Source: Paratinospora sagittata
Taxonomy: Eukaryota > Streptophyta > Magnoliopsida > Ranunculales > Menispermaceae
NCBI GenBank assembly: GCA_035771175.1
Contig: CM069592.1
Span: 39,014,198-39,078,197, forward strand
Reading direction: 5' to 3'
DNA: 64,000 bases
Shown: in pieces, positions 46,367-57,471 of the stretch
How positions within the stretch are numbered: the first letter of the stretch is position 1
How the letters are laid out: each line of letters starts with the position of its first letter
The notes under the pieces: generated by a model
Database searches by the model: none
Seen by the model: the letters and a program-made list of their open reading frames with translations, nothing else
Told to the model about the DNA's origin: nothing
Program-made: the position numbers and the translations under genes

Positions 46367-49257
46367 TGTCGCGACCCCTTCCCGGGTGACGCCACGACCG
46401 GCACAATACCTCAGAGAATGTCACAACCCGACAAACCTGAGGCACTGATAAGCCTATACTCGAAAAACATAATATGTATATGATCAGGATAGTTGAATTA
46501 AATACCGAGATCTGGTATCATCATCCAGAATATGAGGTCATCGACCCAATCCACAAGATTCGACTATCCTTGCTATAAATATGGAACTTCAAAATATTCG
46601 TTTATTATTATTCCATCTAGCATATACATATCAAAATTTTCTCACGAACTATATGTTATATATCATAGTATCTGTGATAATTATACACTAACAAAACAAA
46701 ACACAAATATCTTCTACTATTTTCCTTATGTACAAATCAAAACTCACATCAACAAGAAGTAAGGCAAGCTACACCAACTCTAAGCCTTGCCCTTTCCTTT
46801 ACGATCTGATCCTGAAAAATATAAGGGAAAATGGAATGAGCTCAACTAGCTCAGTGAATACTTTTCACAAAAATCTCCACATATGCACTTATGTAAAACA
46901 TGTATGTTACTTGAAATAACATTGGTAAATTGAAATGCATTAAGAAAATATATGATTCATGCTTCCAAATTAAAGATATAATTATGCATCATTTTCATAA
47001 AAGATATGTAGAAAAGCCTCAACAGGAGGTCATATCAGGATAACATTGCCTACATTTCCCCCATTGCGCCATGGGTTTAAACCAACACGTTATCCAACTA
47101 ATCCTTCTACCCTTACATTCCTTAGTGATTCGAAAAGTCCTTTTCACAAGACACTTTTCCCTAAAGAACAAGTAAATAGAAAGAAATCCAACGCCAAGGT
47201 ATTTAATCCGAAATACCTAGGGCCATGTTAATGCATAAAATCCGTGCTCATGATCATAAATACAATGCACATATATAATATAATGCATATCATTCAAGAA
47301 TTCAATTTCATATATCTACAATGCTATACATGGAGAAGTAAGGTGAGAAATACTCACAAATCACAAAATTTGGCCTAAGTCCACATTTTTTTCACCAATT
47401 CACCAATACTTCATTTGTGTTCACAAATCTTCATCCAATTCATAATTCATCCACTGCAAATTTCACATTGCACACACACAAATGAATTCGAGAAAAATGA
47501 ATTTAATCACTTGATTAATTACCAAGTATTAATAACCCATTACCTTTAGTTACTAAGATAGAATTTCCACCACATGATCAAATTACTCTTTTGATCACCA
47601 AATTAACACAAAATGTCCATCTCTATAAGTTAATCAATTTTATCCCTAAGCAAGTTACCTAAGCATTCTTCAAATGCTCTAACATTTCCAGCACTAAATT
47701 TTCAGCCAAGTACCCATCAACTTGATCAAACCCTATCATTGAACAACTTACCAATGTATTGCCATTGCCTAATTTCTAAATTTCCAGCACATGAATTTAT
47801 CAACTAAAGCATCAATTAATCACTAATTCAACCTAAATGTACTGGTAAGCATCTTACCAAATCAGTCTCAAATCTGAAATTTTTCCAGCAACTTGTATAC
47901 ATCCTTAAACTCAGAATTTCACATACTTTGCACTCCAATCTTTGTAATTTATCATCACAGAATAGTCAAGACCAATTTTCAATCAATACACATAAGAAAA
48001 GACCACAAATGGTCACTCAAATTGGGTTCCAAAAACCCTGTTTTAACATGGCTGGAACATCATGTTCTTCCCATAAAAACCAGTGTTTTTAATCATCAAA
48101 ATGGTCACCAAATATTCAAGACTAAATTCCAGCAAATAACTTTATCAAAATAGCAGAATTCAGTTATTAAAATCAGGTTTGAAATCTGTAAATTCAGCCA
48201 TGAACATTTCCCATTTTCATCAATTCAAATACATTAAATTACTACCATTCAATCACTGAAACTTAATGAATTTATCATTAGAAAACTTACCCATGATCCA
48301 GAAATCAAACCCCCATTGTTTGAGCTTCAATTCACCTCCATTTCAATCCAAACTCATCACTTTCCAGTTTCAAACTAGCCATGGAAAGTTGTCGCATGTC
48401 ACATATAATGTATAAAATGAAGAGGAGAGTTTGAATATGAAACTTTCACATCTAAAACTATGGATCTCACCTTCCTTTGGAGCTCCAAAATCTCCTTCTT
48501 CTTCAACCGTATTCTCAATTTCTCTCTAGCTTAATATTCTGGTATGCACTTCACTTGCACATTTGAGCCACTAAACAATTCATGCCAACAAGCCAATAGG
48601 TGTCAATTTGCTTAAGACACATGTTACATAGCATGCACAAGCCAATAGGTGTCAATTTGCTTAAGACACATGTTACATAGCATGCACAAGCCAATAGGTG
48701 TCAATTTGACACATGTTACATAGCATGCACAAGCCAATAGGTGTCAATTTGCTTAAGACACATGTTACATAGCATGCACAAGTGTCAATTTGCTTAAGAC
48801 ACATGTTACATAGCATGCACAAGCCAATAGGTGTCAATACACATGTTACATAGCATGCACAAGCCAATAGGTGTCAATTTGCTTAAGACACATGTTACAT
48901 AGCATGCACAAGTGTCAATTTGCTTAAGACACATGTTACATAGCATGCACAAGCCAATAAGTGTCAATTTGCTTAATCTATTCATTTCATTATTTATTCA
49001 TTTAATGAGCATGTGAACAGTATTAGATTTATTGCCTAATTGATTATACCACATGTAATTTAACACCTAATTGATCATAACACATGATTATTTCATGTAT
49101 TCGGCCATTATACACTAATACATATCAAACACGCAAATTTATGAAACTACCTCGTACACACAGTATACGGGTATTTTACACATCGACTACGTGTACAAGA
49201 CCACGTATTGGCAGTCCACGTCATCATGACGTCAGGTGCGAAAAGTGGGTCGTTACA
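46367..49257. mobile_element. Solo-LTR-like insertion, 2.89 kb, in the LINE
   Basis: The insertion starts TGTCGCGACCCC and ends GGGTCGTTACA, giving TG...CA with short inverted ends. It is flanked by the 5-bp duplication CCATC (46362-46366, 49258-49262); removal restores LINE codons (LEKFAI to SFSANV). No gag, pol or transposase is readable. TG/CA ends, a 5-bp target and the TGTNNCGACCC terminus fit a long Ty3/gypsy LTR left by recombination. It could instead be an unusual non-autonomous element. Confidence 0.7.
48588..48977. repeat. 49-bp tandem repeat array inside the solo-LTR-like element
   Basis: About eight units of a 49-bp repeat (ACAAGCCAATAGGTGTCAAT, then TTGCTTAAGACACATGTTAC, then ATAGCATGC). 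Some units have lost TTGCTTAAG or GCCAATAGG blocks by internal deletion. High identity suggests recent expansion. Units abut directly, so it is not a CRISPR. Confidence 0.9.
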
Positions 49258-52200
49258 CCATCTCCTTCAGTGCCAATGTAGCAAGTAATATGAGACAGAC
49301 AATTTGTGACATGTTTGATATCCAAGAAGTTGAATGTCATACAAGGTACTTGGGACTCCCAACTATACTAACAAGAAACAAGACTAGAATGTTTGAGCTA
49401 TCACAGACCGCATATGAAAGAAACTCATAGGGTGGAAAAATGAAATATTTTCAGTGGGTGGTAAAGAAGTGCTCTTGAAATCTGTAATTCAAGCTATACC
49501 CACATATATGATGAGTTGTTTTAAGCTCCCTCATGGTATCTGGAAGTCGATGGAAAGCCTGATGGCTTGTTTTTGGTGGGGGAATGCATTGCTTGATAGG
49601 AAAATTCATTGGAAGAAATGGAGTATGCTTTGCAAATCAAAATATATTGGTGGGCTAGGCTTTAGAGGCATGGAAAGCTTCAATCAAGCTTTGCTAGCTG
49701 AGCAAGTAATCAAAGCCAAATACTATCTGAACAGAAACTTCATGGATGCTCATTGTGGTCGTAGACCCTCTTTTTTGTGGCGAAGTATTTTATGGGGCCG
49801 TGAATTGCTTAATTTTGGATTGAGATGGAGAATTGGTAATGGAGAGCAAGTACAAATTGCCAAAGACCCGTGGATTCCAAAAGAGTATACTTTTAAACTG
49901 GTACTTTGTCCATTTTCACTAAAGGAAGTTAAGGTATCGTCTCTCATCAAAGAAGATGGTGAGTAGAATGCTGATTTTATCAATAATAATTTCTCTGAGC
50001 TTGATATTGTAGCCATAACATCGATTCCCCTAGGAAACCCCAAGATTCAATGATGTGGCATTATACTCACAATGACATCTACACAGCACGTAACGGATAT
50101 TTAATTGCCATGGACAAAAAACATTCTGCTTCATCTTCAAATTTGGCTCATTCCATGATATGGTGGAAACAATTATGGAATCTACAAATTCCCCCTAAAA
50201 TCACGATCTTTTACTGGATATCAATACATGGGTGCTTACCCACAAGTAAAAACCTGCATGGTTGTGCTAGATAAATGTATTCTATGTGGCAAAGGATGGG
50301 ATTCTCTAAATCATATTCTTTTCCAATGCAGCAAAGCTCGCGAAGCATGGAGTGTGCTTTTGGGGAATAGCTAGAACTAGCAAACAATAACCTTTAAATG
50401 TATGCAAGAGCTACTTATTCCGAGAGCAGAATTTGAAAAAAGGCAATGAGAGCTTAGTGTGATCCTAATATGGCACCAATGGATGAATCGTAACCAAATT
50501 GCACACGAACAGTCAAGAAGAACAGGCAAAGAAATAGCTCTTCGCACCATTGATTCCCTTGAAGAGTTTCAATCCATTTCATCGTCAGCACGCCCTACTC
50601 TAGCAAGACTAGTACCACCACAACGTGCCCCGCAATCAAGATGGATCCCCCCAAGTCCAGGAGAAATGAAATTAAATGTTGATGCAGTTGTTGATACAAA
50701 GACACACGCAATAGAATTGGGTGCGATCATAAGGAACGAGAGTGGAGATATTCTCATAGCAGGAGCAAAAAAGATGAAACAGGTTGTGTTCCATGCGTAG
50801 TGCGTAGCAGAATCAGATGCTCTTTCGATGATCAAAACGGTCCAAGATGAAGATCCTTCAGGATCAATTACTGCTCTCATTGCCCAAGATATAAAGGAGA
50901 TAAGTAATTTTTATGGAGTAAGAAGATTCACTCACACACTTAAATCAGGAAACGAAGTTGCACATGCATTAGCAAAGTTCGGTTTAAACGTTGATGATAT
51001 GGTTGTATGGATGGAAGAGGGCCCAGAGTGGCTTCTCAAGTTTATCCAAAGTGATAATGTTAATTCCTTTTATCTGCAATAAATATCACTGGTTTCAAAA
51101 AAAAAGTGAAATATTGTCTTCAAAATCTTTTGATCCAAATAAGTTTTTAATATTTTTAAATTTTTAAATACAGAAAACTATATTTGCATCACGAAGTAAA
51201 CGCGGCCTTACATTTAGCCTGCATACCAGCTTCTCTTTTCTTTTAACTTGGAAACCTTTGGTCTGTTCCATATAGATTTCCTCGTCAAGATCACCGTTTA
51301 AGAATGCGGTTTTTAAATCAAGTTGTTCAATCTCCAGATTAAGACTAGCTGCCAAGCCAAGAACAACTCGGATTGAAGACATTTTTACCACCGGTGAGAA
51401 GATTTCATCGAAGTCAACGCCTTTCTTCTGCCCGAATCCTTTCACAACCAATCTTGCTTTGTATCGAGGTTGCGAGCTACCTTCTTCGCTTTTGATCCTG
51501 TACACCCACTTGTTCTTGAAGGCTTTCTTTCCCTGCGGTAATTTCACCAAGTCAAATGTGTGGTTCTCATGCAGAGATTTCATTTCTTCCTGCATGACTT
51601 TTATCCACTCAGTCTTATGCTGGTCAGTGATAGCTTCGGTATAGCTCTCCGGTTCTCCCCCGTCAGTGAGCATCACATAGTCGCTAGGAGAATATCTTTG
51701 ACTTGGTTGTCGCTCTCTCGTGGATCTCCTTAGCTGTGCTTCTGGTTGGACTTGTTCAAGAACTTGTTCTGGTTCTGAACTGTGAGCTGGTGGAACATCA
51801 TCATCAGTATCTAGTGCAGCTTCCTTGTCATCTGAATTTGTTGATGGAGAGACTGGTTCCAGATTAACTGGAATTTCTTCTGATTGTGGCTTCTCAGGTT
51901 TCTGGAAATCCTTGATCGTCTGATCTTCAAGAAACACCACGTCTCTGCTTCTAACAATCCTTTTGTTGACAGGATCCCAAAGTCTGTAGCCGAATTCTTC
52001 ATGGGAATATCCCACAAAGATACACTACTTCGCTTTTCCATCCAGCTTGGACCTCTCGTCTCTAGGGATGTGAACAAATGCTCTGCAGCCGAATACTTTC
52101 AAGTGTTTGTAAGAAACGTCTTTCCCCGTCCAAACCTTTTCTGGTACGTCGTAGTTCAGTGGAACTGATGGAGAAAGGTTGATTAAATCGACTGCTGTCC

Positions 52201-54164
52201 TCACTGCCTCCCCCCAATAGGAGTTTGGCAGTTTTGCATTTGAGAGCATACATCTGATTCTTTCACAAATGGTTCTGTTCATCCTCTCTGCTACACAGTT
52301 GTGTTGAGGTGTCTTTGGCACTGATTTTTCCAGCCTGATGCCGAAACTTCTACAGTACTCCTCGAATGATCCGCGATACTCACCACCATTGTCTGATCGT
52401 ACACACTTCAAACGTCTGCCAGTTTCTCTCTCAACTTTTACATGAAATTGCTTGAAAACTTCCTGCACTTGATCTTTAGTTTTCAAAGCAAAGGCCCACA
52501 CTTTTCTAGAGTGATCATCAATAAAAGTCACAAAATAATGAGCACCTCCTAGTGTCTTACAACTCATTGTACAGACATCTGTGTGTATTAAATCTAGAAT
52601 ATTTGCCTTTCTAGATGGTGGGGAACTACGAAATGCAACTCTATGTTGTTTACCCATAATACAATCAACACAAGTACGTAAAGATGTACCTGTCATTCCT
52701 GGCAAGTGCTCCTTCTTGAAAAGAATTCTGAGACCCTTTTCACTCATGTGGCCGAGCCGCTTATGCCATAACTCGGTGGGAACTTCTTTCCTCATGATAT
52801 TTACTTCTTCTTTACACAGTTTGGCTTCTGTGTGGTAGAGTGATGCATCTTTCTTGCCTCTGGCTACTACCAAGTTTCCTTTGGTGAGCTTCCATTTTCC
52901 TTCACCAAAGTTATTATTGTAGCCATCGTCATCAAGCATTCCGGTGGAGATCAAATTGAGGCGGATATCTGGAACATGCCTCACATCTTTCAAGAGTAAC
53001 CTGTATCCAAGGTTAGTTTCTAAATAAATATTACCGACGCCGATTATTTTGGATGCATCATCATTTCTCATCCTCACTCGTCCGAAATCACCTTGCGTGT
53101 AGGCTGAGAAGAAATCTCGTCGTGAGGTGACATGGTAGGACGCACCTGAGTCAACTACCCATGTAGAGTCTTGACTTGCAAGGTTGACATAATCAGCATC
53201 TCGAACAATGACAACTTCTTCAGTGAGAGTTGCGGTGTCATTTGTTCGGGTTTCTGCTTCTTGATTTCTGGATCGTTCCGCCTTTAACTTTCGACATTCT
53301 CGAATGAAGTGTCCGGGTTTGCCGCAGTGATGACACTTCTTGTCATGCCACGATCTGGACTTTGAGCGTCCTCTTTGTTGACTTTGGTTACGAGGATTTC
53401 TGCTTTTACTCCTTCCGTGCCATTCTTGCTTGCCTTGTTTTTCCATGACAAGTGCTTCAGTTTCAGGAGTATAACCATTGTCTTTTCGTCGAGACTCTTC
53501 GTTCAGCATTCTGTCTTTTACCATATCCATGGTAAGCTTGCCGCCAGGAGCTGAGTTACTAACTGACACAACTAGAGTGTCCCAACTTTTTGGTAGAGAA
53601 CTCAGCAACAACAACGCTTGTAGCTCGTCATCTACGATCATCATCATAGAGTTGAGTTTATCTACAATGCCTTGGAACTCACTAATGTGTTCCGATACGC
53701 TGCTTCCATCTTTATACTTCAAATTGACTAATCGTCGTATCAGATTAGCTTTATTCTGTACGGTTGTCCTCGCATACATTGTCTCCAACTTTTGCCAAAG
53801 AAAGTAAGCATCGTGTTCATTAGCAAAATTTTGAAAAATGCTCTTGTCGATCCATTGTCTGATTTGAGCAGCACACTTTCAGTTCAGCACGACCCAGTCA
53901 GCGTCTGTGCTGGTTGTTTTTGGTGTCTTGTCATCTGTCAAAGTTGTAGTCACGGCTTCCTCCTTCGGCATTATAATCGGCTTCCACAGATCTTTAATGT
54001 ATAAAAGATCCTCCATCTTCGGCTTCCAAATTGCATAATTAAATGTAATCAACCTGATCATATTGCATGTGTTCATATTGTCTGTGCTCTCCTCCATTTG
54101 AGTCGTCAATCAACAGGTTTCGCGGAGCTTGACACTTCTCCGGCGATGAATTTCCGGCGATGAA

Positions 54165-54345
54165 TAGTACTATGTAAATAGTATTCAATGAATAGTACCC
54201 CTTGTGAATAGTACTATATGAATAGTGCTCTTGTGAATAGTATTCCGTAAATAGTATTCTATGAATAGTACTACTATTCCAAATAGTGATTGCCGACAAA
54301 ATAGTACCGTATACGTGAATAGTATTGTATGTATGAACAGTACCT
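54165..54345. repeat. GAATAGTA-type degenerate short repeats in the copia leader
   Basis: At least ten variants of TGAATAGTACT or AAATAGTATT occur between the LTR and gag. The array is imperfect and likely arose by slippage in the untranslated leader. Confidence 0.7.
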
Positions 54346-54362
54346 TCGCTGAAAACGACCCA

Positions 54363-54377
54363 GGCTCTAATACCACT
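54363..54377 (-). other. Copia primer-binding site
   Basis: Reverse-strand TGGTATTAGAGCC lies three bases inside the LTR. It differs by one base from TGGTATCAGAGCC, complementary to the initiator methionine tRNA used by plant copia elements. Confidence 0.85.
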
Positions 54378-54378
54378 T

Positions 54379-54955
54379 TGTTGGGAAAAACGATGGTTGT
54401 AAAGAAATAAATTCTACAATCCCAGGACAATTTCCCAAACTAAAAATACAACAAAATAATACCAAAGATTTTAGCGTGAAAAACCCTCCAAAGATGAGGT
54501 AAAAACCACGGGACCCGTAGGCCGCTTAAAGACTTCCACTATAATATAATGGAATTACAAACTTTACCCTTAGGTGGATCTCTCACAAATATACACTAAC
54601 TATGTATCTTCAATTTGTGGATAACACTTCACAAATTGGCTCACACTTTTTCTTTTCAAAGAAACTCTCTTTGAGGCTCTCTGGATCTCTCCTATTAGAT
54701 CTCTTTCAGATCTATCGAATCTCTCAGATTGAATTTTGAGTTGAAACAAAGGCTCTATATATAGAGCATTCATCCGCCCACGTGTTCCATGCAACATTCT
54801 CATGCGTCCCATGCAGCATGAAGAAGTTGACGTTTCATCCCATGCAGCCATAATTGTTGACGTTCCAGCCGCCCATGTGTTGAATGTTTGGATGAGTTGT
54901 TGAGGATCCCACGTGAGTCTTCCTTGCTGCCCCACGAGGAGGAGGTGGACCAACA
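54379..54955 (-). repeat. 5' LTR of the copia element
   Basis: On the + strand it starts TGTTGGGAAAAA and ends GGTGGACCAACA, with TGTTGG/CCAACA inverted ends, about 577 bp. Its inner edge abuts the primer-binding site. The outer edge cannot be checked against a 3' LTR, since that is missing. Confidence 0.75.
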
Positions 54956-55019
54956 AAGAAAAATAAACACATGAAAAACGTTTTAAATTGTAAATTCAAA
55001 ATAAAATAGAATAGCAAAA

Positions 55020-55256
55020 TTCATACAACGATCATGGACCATTGGCAAGTAATTGACGTGTCAATCATCTACGCCATGTACAGGAGCGCACTCCTGCGAT
55101 TGACATATGGAGGACGGAAGGTATTGAGGGGACTATTTAAAAACTACGCGCGGGGAAAATTTTTGAAACCTCGAAGCGCCTGCGCGCGTGTTCGAGTTTG
55201 CAGTCTCGCAATCGCCAACCTGAAAATCTGATCAGAAAGTTTTCAGAATTTCGAAC
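55020..55256 (+). promoter_or_regulatory. Possible promoter: TATA-like box then GC-rich leader
   Basis: CTATTTAAAAAC at about 55132 is followed by a GC-rich leader (CGCGCGGGGAAAATTT, TGCGCGCGTG) up to an ATG at 55257. GC enrichment in such an AT-rich window suggests a real promoter, but no known gene follows. Confidence 0.35.
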
Positions 55257-55320
55257 ATGAACATTTCAATCAAACCGGACAAATGTTCCTCTTCTCCTGC
55301 TTGGATCGAAGATCTTTCCG
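55257..55320 (+). CDS. Possible first coding exon of an unrecognised gene
   Basis: An ATG opens MNISIKPDKCSSSPAWIEDL and runs into TTTCCG|GTATGT, a good donor. The same peptide frame (ISIKLEKCSSSPAWIEDLS) stays open in the other two repeat units, though they lack the ATG. Candidate downstream exons with good splice edges occur at 57244-57301 and 60282-60315 (donor GTAAGT), but phases do not give a convincing protein. It may be a 5' exon of a coding or long non-coding RNA. Confidence 0.25.
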
Positions 55321-55951
55321 GTATGTATGTATTATATTGGATCAAACAATTTCTTATTTCAATCAAACCGGATAAATTTCTTATTTGCTAGAGTTCAACT
55401 TAGAGAAATATGTATCATATTGGATCAAACAATTTGTGGATAATTATCTAACAATGAGATATTTCTTTTGAATCATCACATTATCAAAATGAAATCAGAT
55501 CGGAAAGTTTTCAGAGTTTTTTCAAACATTTCAATCAAATTGGAGAAATGTTCCTCTTCTCCTGCTTGGATCGAGGATCTTTCCGGTTCCTAGCCTTCCC
55601 GATCTCTTGAATTACAGTTTCTTATTTGTTAGAGTTCAACTTAGTCAAGTATGTGGGATACTGGATCAAACAACACGGTGCTAGAGTTCAAGTTGTGGAT
55701 AATTATCTGGTAACGAGATTTTTCTTTTGAATCATCACATTATCAAATTGAAATCAGATCGGAAAGTTTGAGTTTCAAGCATTTCAATCAAACTGGAGAA
55801 ATGTTCCTCTTCTCCAGCTTGGATCGAAGATCTTTCTGGAACGTAGCCTTCTCTATCTTTTGAATTACAGTTCCTGATTTGCTAGAGTTTAACTTAGTGA
55901 AGTATGTACTAGAGTTCAATTTGTGGAGAATTATCTAACAATGAGATTTTT

Positions 55952-56167
55952 TTTTTTTTTTTATTACCTGTTTTTTGGCACCGGGAGGTGTCTTCCTTCC
56001 CTTTGGGCGAGACTAATCCTCCCGGGCTCGGGCATTGTAGAGGCATTTGGGTTGGCCCTCCCAACAGGTGCTGATAAATGAGGGCACGCCCAGGTTCGAA
56101 TTCGAGGCCTGGACCTCAACCCCACTTATACTCAATTCTTTAACCAACTGAACTACCACTTGTTGGT
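55952..56167 (-). mobile_element. tRNA-derived SINE in repeat unit 3
   Basis: On the reverse strand it starts with a tRNA-like box A (GTAGTTCAGTTGGTTAAAG) and box B region (CTCGAATTCGAACCTGGG) and ends in an A-run (T-run at 55948-55963). The 11-bp ATGAGATTTTT is duplicated at 55941-55951 and 56168-56178. Sister repeat units show the unoccupied sequence. Confidence 0.85.
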
Positions 56168-56200
56168 ATGAGATTTTTCTTTTGAATTATCTAATAATGT

Positions 56201-57413
56201 GATATTAGATGTGTTGCTAATCAGCTTAGATATCGGCTGCTGGTGTAGCTTTCAGCATGCAATTAGGCTCTCCAATACTGTTAGTCTAAATAGTTTAAGA
56301 GTTTAGCCTGTTAATGGTCAACAGTCATGACTTGTTTTCATTAACGTTTTGAAGATCTCCATTGACGTCAAGTGAATATTCTAGTGAGGTGAAGATTTAA
56401 GTAATTTAAACAATCGGCTTCTATTTCTAGGTGAAGTTTTTAGTAGTTTAAAGCCATGTTTGAATCTTCAGTTTTTTTTAATGTTCTTGTTCCAGGCAAG
56501 GCTTACATCACATTGAGCATGTGCAATGCTTTTATTTATTTACTGATTTTTTTCAGAAATAATGTCAAAAATATTCTTAGATTTAGGATTTTGAACCCTT
56601 TAACCATGTAAAACAGCAATGCCTGAGTTGATGCGTAATTAAACACCACAAGCATCTAGTTCTGCCTATGTATATATGGTCGTCAATTTTTTGATGTCTT
56701 GTTTTTCTCATTTCCCTTAGGGTGCAACTGGATCATTCATTTCCCAACATTTTTCTGTATATAGAATTATTCATTGAACAGAGTTCAATAGACAACGTCA
56801 ATTTAGGCTATTGGGGTACCATGCTTCCATGCTAAGAGCTTGATTTTGTTTTTTTTTTTTTTTTGGCTCGGGAAAGTGTGTGAGAGGGTAATAGCTCGTG
56901 TAGCATCCATCTTATTGTGAAACATATGTTGAACACAAATGGTTTGCAAAGCACAGGTCGTTGGAAAGCTATGCTCAGATATATCTAAAGTCTATTATAA
57001 GTCTGTCCAAAAGTTATAAAGTTCTGATTGTTGTATCACCATTGTGCCGCCAGCGAGTAATTCCATCAAGACGTGGCAATTGCAAATTATTTTAGTTCGT
57101 GATAACCCAGGATTCTATATACTGACACGAGTGCCAGTGAACATAGTACATCATATTGGATTATGTTTTGGTGAATATACAACCATTCTTTGGCATATGA
57201 CTTGCAATGACTTAAAAGGAGTTCTTGTTTCCATCTGCAGGAGACATGCTTGGAGGTCACCCTGGCTGGTAGTTGGTCCAATTTTTGTAGTAAGCATCAG
57301 GTATTTCTCTTATGAGAGTTTTTTCATATTTAAGCTTCCTCGTGCATTTGATCAACTATCTACATTCTTTTCTCAAGAATTTTTTACTGCACTTATTTTA
57401 TCTGGGAGAAAAA

Positions 57414-57471
<58 letters not shown>

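Larger units (their letters stand above)
45612..51105 (+). mobile_element. Non-LTR retrotransposon (LINE), itself interrupted
   Basis: The first part (45612-46366) encodes reverse transcriptase: TIIALIPKVQSPKHVTEF, PISLCNVIYKIISKAITNRL, KLDMSKAYDRVEW and the catalytic YLFFADDSMVF. After the 2.9-kb insertion it resumes (49263-51105): RYLGLPTILTRNK, FSVGGKEVLLKSVIQAIPTY, KSKYIGGLGFRGMESFNQAL, and a C-terminal RNase H-like domain (EMKLNVDAVVDT, ELGAIIRNESGDI, HTLKSGNEVAHALAKFGL), then an A-tail at 51097-51105. Multiple stops and frameshifts make it inactive. It is 5'-truncated, lacking the endonuclease. Confidence 0.9.
45529..51207. mobile_element. Tourist-like MITE, split by a LINE
   Basis: Left part 45529-45611 starts GGTCTTGTTTGGTTC; right part 51106-51207 ends GTAAACGCGGCC. 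TTA lies on both outer sides (45526-45528, 51208-51210). The two halves joined make a MITE of about 185 bp with Harbinger/Tourist-type termini. The element at 1947 and a remnant at 15430-15600 belong to the same group. Confidence 0.65.
51211..54955 (-). mobile_element. Ty1/copia retrotransposon, 3'-truncated
   Basis: On the reverse strand: LTR (54379-54955), primer-binding site, gag (from about 54109), zinc knuckle CHHCGKPGHFIREC, protease VVDSGASYHVTS, integrase HHCC (LWHKRLGHMSEKG, CVDC) and core (HTDVCTMSC, TFIDDHSRKVWAF, RSDNGGEYRG), and the start of reverse transcriptase (NKWVYRIKSEEG, ARLVVKGFGQKKGVDF, LDLKTAFLNGDLDEEIYM). It ends before the YVDD active site, and the 3' LTR is missing. 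Stops near 53878 (in gag) and 52023 break the polyprotein. It cannot move on its own. Confidence 0.92.
55229..56200 (+). repeat. Three tandem copies of a roughly 260-bp exon-like unit
   Basis: Units at about 55229-55493, 55494-55752 and 55753-56200 (the third contains a SINE). Shared blocks: ATTTCAATCAAA, AAATGTTCCTCTTCTCC, GCTTGGATCGA with GATCTTTC, TAGAGTTCAACTTAG and TTCTTTTGAATCATCACATT. Divergence of about 10-15% between units suggests an old duplication. Confidence 0.8.

Noticed and set aside
48588..48977. CRISPR-like array
   Set aside because: Units abut with no unique spacers, and the host is a plant; it is a plain tandem repeat in a mobile element.
51211..54955. Active copia element or integrated virus
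   Set aside because: It lacks the reverse transcriptase core and a 3' LTR, and stops interrupt gag-pol; no envelope or viral movement genes are present.
54600..54956. 118-residue open frame
   Set aside because: It lies wholly inside the copia LTR and resembles no protein.
55130..55165. E2F binding site in the GC-rich leader
   Set aside because: The closest match (TTTTCCCCGCG on the reverse strand) has an extra C relative to the TTTSSCGC consensus.
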